DNA from: Paenibacillus sp. FSL R5-0766
GTDB lineage: Bacteria; Bacillota; Bacilli; Paenibacillales; Paenibacillaceae
Reading direction: 5' to 3'
DNA: 64,000 nt
NCBI RefSeq assembly: GCF_037971845.1
Contig: NZ_CP150227.1
Coordinates: 2,790,001-2,854,000, forward strand
Shown in pieces: positions 1-7,823 of the stretch. Numbering within the stretch: the first letter of the stretch is position 1; each line of letters opens with the position of its first letter. A program made the position numbers and the translations under genes. The notes below the pieces were generated by a model. The model worked only from the letters and a program-made list of their open reading frames with translations. It had not been told where the DNA came from and searched no databases.

Positions 1-2033
1 TTCTGGTTTTTGAGAAAAAGGAAAATACCTCGCCGTTACAGTTCCGGCAGTGGATCAAGGATCGTTTGACACAGGTTCGAGGGCTGCCTGCAGTAACCTC
101 TATCACTTCCCCTCTGGATGCTAGCGAAAGGGTGACGCTTCAAGACCATAGGGCATATGCCCTTATGAAAATGGATGTGCCTGCGCATCAGATGGGTCCT
201 CCGCTGGAGCAGTTGCGCTCCGTGCTGGCAACAGACGGTCCAGGTACGGTGCAATTGACGGGAAAGGCAGTCGTCCAGCAGGATGTCAATCATCTGAGTT
301 TTCGTGATCTGGAACGGGCAGAGATGGTGGGACTGCCGATTGCCCTGATCATTTTGTGTTTTGCATTCAGGGGGCTACATGCCGCGTTGATTGCTGTCAT
401 GATGGGGATCAGTGCTGTGATTACCGCTATGGGAGTCACGTCACTCCTTGGTTATCATCTGGAATTGTCCAACTTTATCATTAATGTGATTCCCATGGTG
501 GGCATGGCACTGAGTATAGACTTTGCCCTGATCATCCTGAGCAGGTACAGGGAAGAACTTCAGCGGGTCTACGAAGATGAAGGCAAAGCTAACGTTACGG
601 GCAGCAGCATAGATATGCAGAGCGAGGTATTGCGGAGCGAGATTCTTCAGCGAACATTACGTACAGCAGGCAGAGCGGTGTTGTTCTCGGCAGCTTGCGT
701 GCTCCTTGGGTTGCTGGGTCTGCTCTGGATCAGACTGCCGATGTTTCTGAGTGTCTCCTTGGGGGCCATTATTGTTCTGCTTCTATCGCTACTGTTAAAT
801 GTTACGCTGCTGCCAGCTCTGCTGTCATTGTCTGCGGGTCGGGTCTTCAGGCGAAAGTTAGTCCATTCGTTACCCAGAAGCTCGGTCTGGCATAGATGGT
901 CAGCAAGGGTCATGAAACGACCAGTCAGTATGGCCATTGGAGGTACGGTTGTGCTGCTCCTGTGTGTTTATCCAGTGACCCGGCTGGAACTGTCCGTCCC
1001 GGATGCCTCTTCACTGCCAGAGAGAATGGAATCCCGCCAGGCAGCAGAGCAGTTGCAACATGATTTTGGGCAAAAGAATACCTCCGCCATCGAGATCGTG
1101 ATTGGCGGACAGCAGGAACTGTTGACTGCCTCTCACTGGCAGTTGGCCCACAACAAAGCCCGTCAAGTACTGCAGGACTCAGGCGTATTGAGCATTGTTT
1201 CACCATGGGGACTATTACAGCCGAATCAAACTGACTCGCAGAGCCTTTTTCAAGTTCCACCGTCGCTAACTCCTTCCATAGAAGGCAAAAAGTCAACAAG
1301 GACGGCATGGCTGCGTTCAACGGTCTCTGATCATTCCATACGATTGATAGCCACTGTGCACGGGGAGCCTGGTTCGGAACAGGTGGCAGATTGGCTTGAA
1401 CGAATGAGGAACAACGATCATGCACCAGGTTCCAACAACGTAAAACTACGTTATGGTGGGGAAGCTGCCAAGCAGTATGAAATAATGCAGGAAGTCACAA
1501 GTCAACTGCCCAAAGTGCTGGTATTTGTAGTGGTCACCAATTATCTTGTGTTACTGGCGGCATTCCGATCGATGCTCATTCCAATCAAGGCAATTCTGAT
1601 GAATCTGCTCAGCTTAGCCGCTTCATTTGGCATATTGGTATGGGTGTTCAATCAAGGACATCTGGGGATGGAACCGTCAGCCATTGCCATTATGATTCCT
1701 GTATTCATTGCGGGATTGGTGTTCGGCATATCCATGGATTATGGGGTATTTATGCTGAGTCGTATTCAGGAAGTCTATAGACGAACCGGAGACAGTGACA
1801 TGGCAGTTCAACAGGGATTGGCCTCTACAGGCCGTCTAATTACCTCCGCCGCAGCCATACTGCTTGCGGTGACCGTACCGTTTGCTTTTGCAGAAATCGC
1901 AGGTGTAAGGCAGTTGGGGATCGGAATCACGGCAGCAGTACTGATTGACGTTACGCTGATCCGCCTAATATTGGTCCCTGCCCTGATGAAGTTAATGGGC
2001 AGATGGAACTGGTGGTTACCAGGTCAGTTATAA
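1..2033 (+). CDS. MMPL/RND-family membrane transporter, 5' truncated
   Basis: The reading frame is open from base 3 back through the window edge, so the N-terminus is missing; the TTG at 66 is only an internal codon. The visible 677 residues contain two repeated bundles of membrane segments separated by an extracytoplasmic loop. Each bundle has the MMPL signature of an acidic residue in a helix: SIDFALI in the first and SMDYGVF in the second, expected to carry the proton relay. Family members (such as Bacillus YdfJ) export lipids or drugs by proton antiport in the cytoplasmic membrane. The substrate cannot be told. A terminator follows directly. Confidence 0.9.
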   Translation, partial: LVFEKKENTSPLQFRQWIKDRLTQVRGLPAVTSITSPLDASERVTLQDHRAYALMKMDVPAHQMGPPLEQLRSVLATDGPGTVQLTGKAVVQQDVNHLSFRDLERAEMVGLPIALIILCFAFRGLHAALIAVMMGISAVITAMGVTSLLGYHLELSNFIINVIPMVGMALSIDFALIILSRYREELQRVYEDEGKANVTGSSIDMQSEVLRSEILQRTLRTAGRAVLFSAACVLLGLLGLLWIRLPMFLSVSLGAIIVLLLSLLLNVTLLPALLSLSAGRVFRRKLVHSLPRSSVWHRWSARVMKRPVSMAIGGTVVLLLCVYPVTRLELSVPDASSLPERMESRQAAEQLQHDFGQKNTSAIEIVIGGQQELLTASHWQLAHNKARQVLQDSGVLSIVSPWGLLQPNQTDSQSLFQVPPSLTPSIEGKKSTRTAWLRSTVSDHSIRLIATVHGEPGSEQVADWLERMRNNDHAPGSNNVKLRYGGEAAKQYEIMQEVTSQLPKVLVFVVVTNYLVLLAAFRSMLIPIKAILMNLLSLAASFGILVWVFNQGHLGMEPSAIAIMIPVFIAGLVFGISMDYGVFMLSRIQEVYRRTGDSDMAVQQGLASTGRLITSAAAILLAVTVPFAFAEIAGVRQLGIGITAAVLIDVTLIRLILVPALMKLMGRWNWWLPGQL

Positions 2034-2036
2034 TGA

Positions 2037-2082
2037 AGGGTATTTCCGAAACCTGTCATCAGGTTGGAGATATCCTTTTTTG
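2037..2082 (+). terminator. Rho-independent terminator after the MMPL gene
   Basis: An imperfect hairpin with the perfect core AACCTG/CAGGTT and outer arm GGATAT-like pairing is followed by six T residues, four bases after the MMPL stop codon. Confidence 0.7.
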
Positions 2083-2228
2083 GCTAGCAATCGTGTGATT
2101 CCATTTAAAACAGGCAAACATGTTCAATTCATAAGTGACATAGATGTTCTATAATGGACTGGATTAATCAAATATTTCGGTCGGTCGATCATTTAGTTAT
2201 CCTACGAAAACAGGAGGGACACAGGCCC

Positions 2229-3248
2229 ATGTCGGATATTGAAGCCTACCTGCAACAACAAACGAATCTTCGTGGCCGTTCCGCTTATCATGCAGATCAA
2301 CCCCTTGAGTTATGGCGAAGTCAGTTGCGTACACGCGTAAAAGAACGACTGGGTGGTTTTCCAACGATGGCGGCAGCACTTCATCCTGTATTACTGGAAC
2401 GAAACACATGTGATGGATATATACGGGAGCGGATCGAGATCACGACTTATGCAGGACTTCGCATGCCTATATATGTGTTGATTCCAAGTGATATAAGTGT
2501 TACCGATGCGAAAAGACCTGCTATCGTAGCATGTCACGGGCACGGGTATGGCAGCCGGGAGATCTCTGGTATGGAACCGGATGGTTCGCCACGGACAGGA
2601 GAGCCTGGATTACACAAGGATTTTGCAGTTGCTCTAGTGAAGCGGGGTTACGTGGTTGCGGCTCCAGAGTTGCTCGGATTTGGTGATCGCAGACTGGAGG
2701 AAGATCGTGAAGCGCCACCAGGTGCAAGCTCCTGTACGAAAATTGCTTCGCATCTGCTCATGGTGGGGCAGACCCTTGCCGGACATCGGGTATATGAAAC
2801 AACGCGAGTACTGGATTATTTATCGACTCGGCCTGATGTGGATTCGCAGCGAGTTGGAAGTATGGGGATTTCTGGCGGTGGACTCGTTACCGCATTTACA
2901 GCTGCGCTGGATGAACGTTTCCGTGCAGTTGTAGTGAGTGGCTATGCAAGTACATTCCATGGCAGCATACTGGATCGGAACCATTGTCTGGACAACTATG
3001 TGCCAGGAATTCTGCGTGAAGCGGATTTGCCGGACATCATCGGTCTGATTGTCCCTAGGCCACTTTTTATTGAAGCAGGAAGTAATGACCAGGTATTTCC
3101 GCTCCATGCAGCAAGAGAGGCCTATAAGCGATTGACACACATCTACGAACAGGCGGGAGCAGAAGAATCGCTGGATGCGGATTTCTTTACAGGTGGACAT
3201 GAGATTAGTGGAGCAAAAGCATATGAATGGCTTGATCAAGTGCTGTGA
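2229..3248 (+). CDS. Alpha/beta hydrolase (Abhydrolase_7 / acetyl-xylan-esterase-like)
   Basis: A 339-aa cytoplasmic serine hydrolase; no signal peptide. The nucleophile elbow is GISGGG with Ser at about residue 215, the acid is probably the Asp in GSNDQVFP, and the His is in FTGGHEIS near the C-terminus. The fold resembles dienelactone-hydrolase and acetyl-xylan-esterase relatives, so the substrate may be an acylated sugar or small ester. I chose ATG 2229 because AGGAGGG lies 10 bases upstream (2212-2218); an upstream ATG at 2154 has no ribosome binding site. It stands alone between a terminator and a repeat element. Confidence 0.8.
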   Translation: MSDIEAYLQQQTNLRGRSAYHADQPLELWRSQLRTRVKERLGGFPTMAAALHPVLLERNTCDGYIRERIEITTYAGLRMPIYVLIPSDISVTDAKRPAIVACHGHGYGSREISGMEPDGSPRTGEPGLHKDFAVALVKRGYVVAAPELLGFGDRRLEEDREAPPGASSCTKIASHLLMVGQTLAGHRVYETTRVLDYLSTRPDVDSQRVGSMGISGGGLVTAFTAALDERFRAVVVSGYASTFHGSILDRNHCLDNYVPGILREADLPDIIGLIVPRPLFIEAGSNDQVFPLHAAREAYKRLTHIYEQAGAEESLDADFFTGGHEISGAKAYEWLDQVL

Positions 3249-3268
3249 AGCTGAGGCTTATTACCATC

Positions 3269-3535
3269 TATATAAGTTGAACTAATCATTTACACGATAA
3301 CGGAGAAGATAGAAAAAAATGAAAAAGCGAAGCTACAAGCTTTCTGCAAGAAAGCTACTTCGAAAGCATACACTTCGCCTAAAAGCTTTCTGAAAGAAAG
3401 CTACATCGGAAGCATACGCTATCACCGGATTTTCCCTTGAGAAAAGGAAATCGAAAAATCTGGGGATAACAGCGATTGGAAGATTATTCTGTCTTCGTAG
3501 TGTCTGTGTAAATAATTTTTAGTTCAACTAATTTA
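3269..3535. repeat. MITE-like structured intergenic repeat, copy 1
   Basis: The element begins TATATAAGTTGAACT (3269-3283) and ends AGTTCAACTAATTTA (3521-3535), imperfect terminal inverted repeats. Inside are two versions of the palindrome AGCTTTCTGCAAGAAAGCT and a conserved block with ATCACCGGATTTT and CTGGGGATAACAGCGAT. A second, shorter copy lies at 35144-35375 with the same ends and the same internal blocks in the same order; this copy carries an extra tandem duplication of the hairpin unit. It has no coding potential. A non-autonomous transposon or a mobile structured RNA repeat are both possible. Confidence 0.75.
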
Positions 3536-3562
3536 ATTCTGATTCGAGAGGAGAATTCAGTA

Positions 3563-4735
3563 ATGAAATGGTCAACATCCGTAAAATATCTACTGTGTCT
3601 TATTCTGTTTGCAAGTATGATCGGGGGAGGTCTGGGAAGCAGCGGGGGGCAGGTTGCTGAGGCTGCAACGGACAACTACAGATTTGATTTTGGCTCGGGT
3701 CTAGTTGAGAGCGGTTACACAGGTGTTTCTGCAGGAGATGCTTATACGCCTACGAAAGGCTATGGCTTCAACACACCTGCACAGATGAGGAATGTGTCTG
3801 CCTCGGGAAGCGGGGTTAAGAGTGACGCTGTACAGTTTCTGACGTACGGCACCAAGAGCACCAATACCTTCAATGTGAATCTGTCCAATGGCCTATATGA
3901 AGTTAAAGTAGTCCTGGGCAATACTGCCAGAGCCAGCGTGGCTGCAGAAGGTGTCTACCAGATCATCAATATGACGGGCAACGGAGCAGCGGATCAGTTC
4001 CAGATTCCGGTGACTGATGGACAATTAAACCTGCTGGTTACGGAAGGGAAGACAGGTACCGCGTTCACACTTAGTGCTCTAGAAATCCGAAAAATATCCA
4101 ATCAGACTGTAACCAACCGCACGATCTACATTGGTGGCGATTCAACAGTCTGCAATTACTATCCGCTTGGCAGCAGTGTACAAGGAGGTTGGGGGCAACT
4201 GTTTCCGTCCTATGTGAACAATGCTACGTTCCAGGTTCGCAATATGGCGGCAAGTGGTCAGTTTGCGAGAGGGTTCCGTGATGATGGTCAGATGGAGGCC
4301 ATTCTGAAGTATATCAAACCAGGAGATTATTTTATTTTGCAACTCGGAATTAATGATACCAATGCCAAGAACAATACAACGGAGGCTCAGTTCAAAGAGA
4401 TTATGCGGGATATGGTTCGTCAGGCGAAGAACAAAGGAGCGACGGTTATCCTCTCCACGCCTCAGGGTCGGGCAACGGACTTTAATTCAGCCAACGTACA
4501 TCAAGCGGAGAACCGCTGGTACAATCCATCCACTCGTGCTCTTGCTCAGGAAGAGGGGGTTACCCTTGTTGAACTGAACAAGCTGAGTTCTGCCTATTTC
4601 ACGTCCATTGGTCCTGCGGCAACACTTGCTCTGTATATGACAGGGGATAGTCTGCATCCGAATCGTCAAGGGGCTGCCGAGCTTGCACGTATTGTGGCTG
4701 CGGATCTGAGAAGACAGGGACTGAATGGATTCTGA
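3563..4735 (+). CDS. Secreted SGNH/GDSL esterase, rhamnogalacturonan acetylesterase type (CE12)
   Basis: A 390-aa exported esterase. A signal peptide (MKWSTSVKYLL start, probable cut after AEAA near residue 35) is followed by a galactose-binding-like beta domain (about 38-178) and an SGNH hydrolase domain (about 186-390). Catalytic blocks are visible: GDST with Ser194, the oxyanion Gly in AASG, GIND in block III, and DSLHPN with the Asp/His pair. Relatives such as Bacillus RhgT/YesY remove acetyl groups from pectic rhamnogalacturonan outside the cell. AGGAG precedes the ATG. Good family-level confidence; the exact sugar is inferred. Confidence 0.88.
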   Translation: MKWSTSVKYLLCLILFASMIGGGLGSSGGQVAEAATDNYRFDFGSGLVESGYTGVSAGDAYTPTKGYGFNTPAQMRNVSASGSGVKSDAVQFLTYGTKSTNTFNVNLSNGLYEVKVVLGNTARASVAAEGVYQIINMTGNGAADQFQIPVTDGQLNLLVTEGKTGTAFTLSALEIRKISNQTVTNRTIYIGGDSTVCNYYPLGSSVQGGWGQLFPSYVNNATFQVRNMAASGQFARGFRDDGQMEAILKYIKPGDYFILQLGINDTNAKNNTTEAQFKEIMRDMVRQAKNKGATVILSTPQGRATDFNSANVHQAENRWYNPSTRALAQEEGVTLVELNKLSSAYFTSIGPAATLALYMTGDSLHPNRQGAAELARIVAADLRRQGLNGF

Positions 4736-4798
4736 CTTTACTACTTAATCAGTCTGCATAATCACGGCTGATAGGATCCGTGTATGAAAAAGTAAACA

Positions 4799-4850
4799 AA
4801 TACCCCCGGGAACATGCCGCGAAACGGGCAGCTGATCCTCGGGGGTATTC
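4799..4850. terminator. Hairpin terminator between convergent genes
   Basis: AATACCCCCG pairs with CGGGGGTATT around a smaller inner hairpin. It lies between the esterase (plus) and the last mrp gene (minus) and could stop transcription from both sides. Confidence 0.75.
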
Positions 4851-4869
4851 GTTATGCCCAGGCTGGGGA

Positions 4870-5262
4870 TTACTCCATCATGTCCTTGGCTTCATGGTTC
4901 ACTTTTTTCCCTTTTAACAAGGGTTCCAGTTCATCTTGCACGCTCTGCTCCCACAGGGGTACATCTGTGCGATAGGCGGCCCGACCATTCAGATGTCCGG
5001 CGACCGGAGCTGTGATGAATACAAACAGGATACCTAACAACAAGCGGGCACTGATATAGTTATCGAAGTACCAGAAGTAGAAAAATGTAGCACTTAATAC
5101 ACAGAACACACCAAGTGTCATACTTTTGGTTGCGGCATGGGCACGTAGATATACATCAGGCAGACGAATAAGTCCGAATGCGCTGAGTGCACTGAGTAGT
5201 GCACCGAGCAGTACGAGTAGACCTATAGCGGTTTCAGCGGCTACTTTAACGATCTCCATCAT
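4870..5262 (-). CDS. mrpG: Mrp antiporter subunit G
   Basis: A 130-aa membrane subunit with three hydrophobic helices and the MnhG signature around LIRLPDVYLRAHAATKS. MrpG is one of the small subunits of the hetero-oligomeric Na+(K+)/H+ antiporter and is needed for complex assembly. I chose the tandem ATGs at 5262/5259, after a GGGGGGCGG ribosome binding site; the start overlaps the end of mrpF by 17 bases, suggesting translational coupling. It is last in the operon, followed by a bidirectional hairpin. Confidence 0.92.
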   Translation of the reverse strand: MMEIVKVAAETAIGLLVLLGALLSALSAFGLIRLPDVYLRAHAATKSMTLGVFCVLSATFFYFWYFDNYISARLLLGILFVFITAPVAGHLNGRAAYRTDVPLWEQSVQDELEPLLKGKKVNHEAKDMME

Positions 5263-5530
5263 TTTTGAATACCGCCCCCCGTTCAATATAACGTGCAAAT
5301 GCCACTGTACTTAAAAAGGCCAAAATGCCAATCAGCAAGATAATATCCAGATAGGCTTGGGTTTGCAGCATCATCGACAGAACGGCAACGATGGCAATCA
5401 CATTGATACCGATGGTATCCAGTGCCGTGATCCGGTCAGCCATGGATGGTCCCCGCAGCACCCTGTACAAGCAACCCAGAATGGCTAAGGAGAGAATGAG
5501 CAATGAGATGAACAACAGTGAGGATAACAT
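5246..5530 (-). CDS. mrpF: Mrp antiporter subunit F
   Basis: A 94-aa protein with three transmembrane helices and the MnhF motif RGPSMADRITALDTIGIN. In Bacillus, MrpF is also implicated in bile-salt/Na+ efflux, but here only the antiporter role is supported by context. It abuts mrpE (its ATG shares the base at 5530) and overlaps mrpG at the other end. Confidence 0.93.
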   Translation of the reverse strand: MLSSLLFISLLILSLAILGCLYRVLRGPSMADRITALDTIGINVIAIVAVLSMMLQTQAYLDIILLIGILAFLSTVAFARYIERGAVFKNDGDR

Positions 5531-6006
5531 TAACGCGTCACCTCCATAATTGCTTTTTCAAATGTATTTTGGATATCATCTCTCATTTTCTGTTCATCCT
5601 TGATATCCAGTGCGTGAATAAACAGTTTGCGTTGGTTACCCGAGATCTCAAGCGGCAGAGAACCTGGTGTCAATGAGATGAGTAAGCAGAGCAGAGTAAC
5701 TTCCCAATCCGAGGACAATTGAGTTTTATACGTAAAAATACCGGGCCTTATATCTAACTTTGGCTTGATAATCTGGCGTATAACCTCAATGCTGGCTCGC
5801 ACCAGTTCCTTGAACAGCAGAGTAATCAGTTTGAAGATGGCCCAGACTCGCACAACATAGAAGCGCTGGGGGAAGAATCTGCGCATCCCCCCGATGAGAA
5901 GCAGTCCGAGCAGGTAACCTATGAGAAAACCAACACCATTCCAGGCATTGTTCAGAAACATCCATACAAAAGCAATGATAAGATTCAGTACAATCTGAAA
6001 GGCCAT
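5530..6006 (-). CDS. mrpE: Mrp antiporter subunit E
   Basis: A 158-aa subunit with an N-terminal membrane region and a soluble tail. The sequence RPGIFTYKTQL and SLTPGSLPLEIS are typical MnhE signatures. The protein should begin MAFQIVLN as in Bacillus MrpE: the ATG at 6006 lies 9 bases from AAGGAG, whereas the ATG two codons upstream (6012) is too close to it. Confidence 0.93.
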   Translation of the reverse strand: MAFQIVLNLIIAFVWMFLNNAWNGVGFLIGYLLGLLLIGGMRRFFPQRFYVVRVWAIFKLITLLFKELVRASIEVIRQIIKPKLDIRPGIFTYKTQLSSDWEVTLLCLLISLTPGSLPLEISGNQRKLFIHALDIKDEQKMRDDIQNTFEKAIMEVTR

Positions 6007-6012
6007 AGACAT

Positions 6013-7491
6013 CTACTCCTTCAATACGGCATCAATATAAATATTGGGATGCAGTAAAATATCGCCTGCGCGGGAGGTCAATTGGAACATGCCTTCAGCC
6101 CCCACACCCATTACGATGATGAATACAAACAGAATTCCGGCTGGAATCAGCAGGCCGTTCACCGCGTAAGGGCGTCTTATAACCCCGGCAGGTGGTTCGC
6201 CCCAGAACGCTTGTATGAAGATGCGTAGTACCGAATATAACATTAGCAAGCTGGACAGTACGGCAATGCCGGTCAGGCCATACAAGCCTGCTTGCAAGCC
6301 GCCTTCGAAGAGAAGCAACTTGCCCGGGAACCCACTGAATGGAGGCAAGCCTGCCAAGGCAAGTGCACTAATGAAGAACATCCAGCCGAGTAACGGATAG
6401 CGGTGTATCAGGCCACCCATGTTGTCAAGTTTTGGTGTTCCGGCAACAGCGATCAAGGCGCCGCCGAGCAGGAAGAGCAATGTTTTGATCAACATATCAT
6501 GCAGCATATAGAAAAGCAGACCTTCCAGTGCAGGGCGACTGGCCGAAGCCATACCGAAAGCGACAAAGCCAACACCTGCGACCACGTTGTAGATGAGAAT
6601 CTTGTTCACATCGCGGTATGAGATCGCACCGATGACACCAAGGACCATCGTTGCACCAGCCATCCATCCGATTAGAGCATGGAAGAAATCTGGATCATGA
6701 TAGAAGATCAGTGTGAATGTTCGCACAATGGCGTACAGGCCAACCTTGGTCAACAACCCTGCGAACAGTGCAGTGACAACAGCAGGTGGCGCGGCATAAG
6801 AGCCGGATAACCAGAAGAACAGGAACAATCCGGCTTTGATGCTAAATACAATCAGGAAGAGTACGGCAATCAGGGTAATGACCCCGCTCTGTCCCACTTC
6901 AGCAATCTTTACAGACAAGTCTGCCATGTTCAGTGTGCCAGTAATCGAGTAGAGGAAGCCGATGGAAGCGACAAACAGTGCTGAAGAAACGATGTTAATC
7001 AAGACATATTTGATCGTTTCCCGAAGCTGTCTTTCCGTACCTCCCAATACGATCAGTGCATAGGAAGAGATGAGCATCAGTTCAAAGCAGACGAACAAAT
7101 TGAACAAATCACCGGTTAGGAATGAACCGTTAACGCCGGCGATCAGGAAATGAAAGAACGGATAGAAGTGATGCTCTTCCCGTTCCTGGTTCACACTGCG
7201 GAACGCATACAGCAGGCAGGCCAGCGCAATGATGGAAGCGGCAACGACAAGTAGTGCCGAGACCATGTCTGCAACAAGCACAATACCATATGGAGGTGCC
7301 CATCCTCCCATATTCAGCGTGAGAACTCCGCTTTGGGCTACTCGCGTTATGAGTATCGTTGAGACCGCTGCGGTGAACAAAAGTCCGAAGACACTAATGA
7401 TCCGCTGGATGTTCGTTTTCCGGAAAAACAGAAGAGCCAGAACACCTGTAATCAATGGCAAGAGAATCGGCAGAACGACGAGATTATTCAT
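6013..7491 (-). CDS. mrpD: Mrp antiporter subunit D
   Basis: A 492-aa proton-translocating subunit related to NuoN/NuoM of complex I, with about 14 membrane helices. It carries the family Glu in FVCFELMLISSYALI and the Lys-containing helix LFLIVFSIKAGLFLFFWL, which form the charged proton path along the membrane centre. It overlaps the mrpC end by 8 bases. Together with MrpA it forms the ion-moving core of the complex, used in sodium, alkali and pH homeostasis. Confidence 0.95.
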   Translation of the reverse strand: MNNLVVLPILLPLITGVLALLFFRKTNIQRIISVFGLLFTAAVSTILITRVAQSGVLTLNMGGWAPPYGIVLVADMVSALLVVAASIIALACLLYAFRSVNQEREEHHFYPFFHFLIAGVNGSFLTGDLFNLFVCFELMLISSYALIVLGGTERQLRETIKYVLINIVSSALFVASIGFLYSITGTLNMADLSVKIAEVGQSGVITLIAVLFLIVFSIKAGLFLFFWLSGSYAAPPAVVTALFAGLLTKVGLYAIVRTFTLIFYHDPDFFHALIGWMAGATMVLGVIGAISYRDVNKILIYNVVAGVGFVAFGMASASRPALEGLLFYMLHDMLIKTLLFLLGGALIAVAGTPKLDNMGGLIHRYPLLGWMFFISALALAGLPPFSGFPGKLLLFEGGLQAGLYGLTGIAVLSSLLMLYSVLRIFIQAFWGEPPAGVIRRPYAVNGLLIPAGILFVFIIVMGVGAEGMFQLTSRAGDILLHPNIYIDAVLKE

Positions 7492-7822
7492 ATGGGCGCC
7501 CCCTTACTTCTTCCATATCGTCTGTTCTCAGCTTCAGATAGGAGCGATAGGAGAGAACGAAGAAGAAGGCAGTGAGCCCGAAATTAATAACAATTGATGT
7601 TAATATCAACGCCTGAGGAAGAGGATCGACATAGCGTTCAGCCATCTCCCCAAGCAGCGGTGGTGCCCCGGTTTTGAGACGTGACATGGTAATCAACAAC
7701 AGATGCACACCATGGGTCAGTATGGACATGCCAAGAACGATGCGGAGCAGGCTCCGCGACAAGATTAAAAAGACGGCAACCGCAAACAGAATGCCAACGG
7801 CCACACACATCAATATTTCCAT
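7484..7822 (-). CDS. mrpC: Mrp antiporter subunit C
   Basis: A 112-aa NuoK-like subunit with three helices; SRLKTGAPPLLGEMAERYVDP and PLPQALILTSIVIN are strongly conserved in MnhC/MrpC. A GGGGAGG site lies 9 bases before ATG 7822. It starts one base after the mrpAB stop codon. Confidence 0.95.
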   Translation of the reverse strand: MEILMCVAVGILFAVAVFLILSRSLLRIVLGMSILTHGVHLLLITMSRLKTGAPPLLGEMAERYVDPLPQALILTSIVINFGLTAFFFVLSYRSYLKLRTDDMEEVRGRPYE

Positions 7823-7823
7823 A

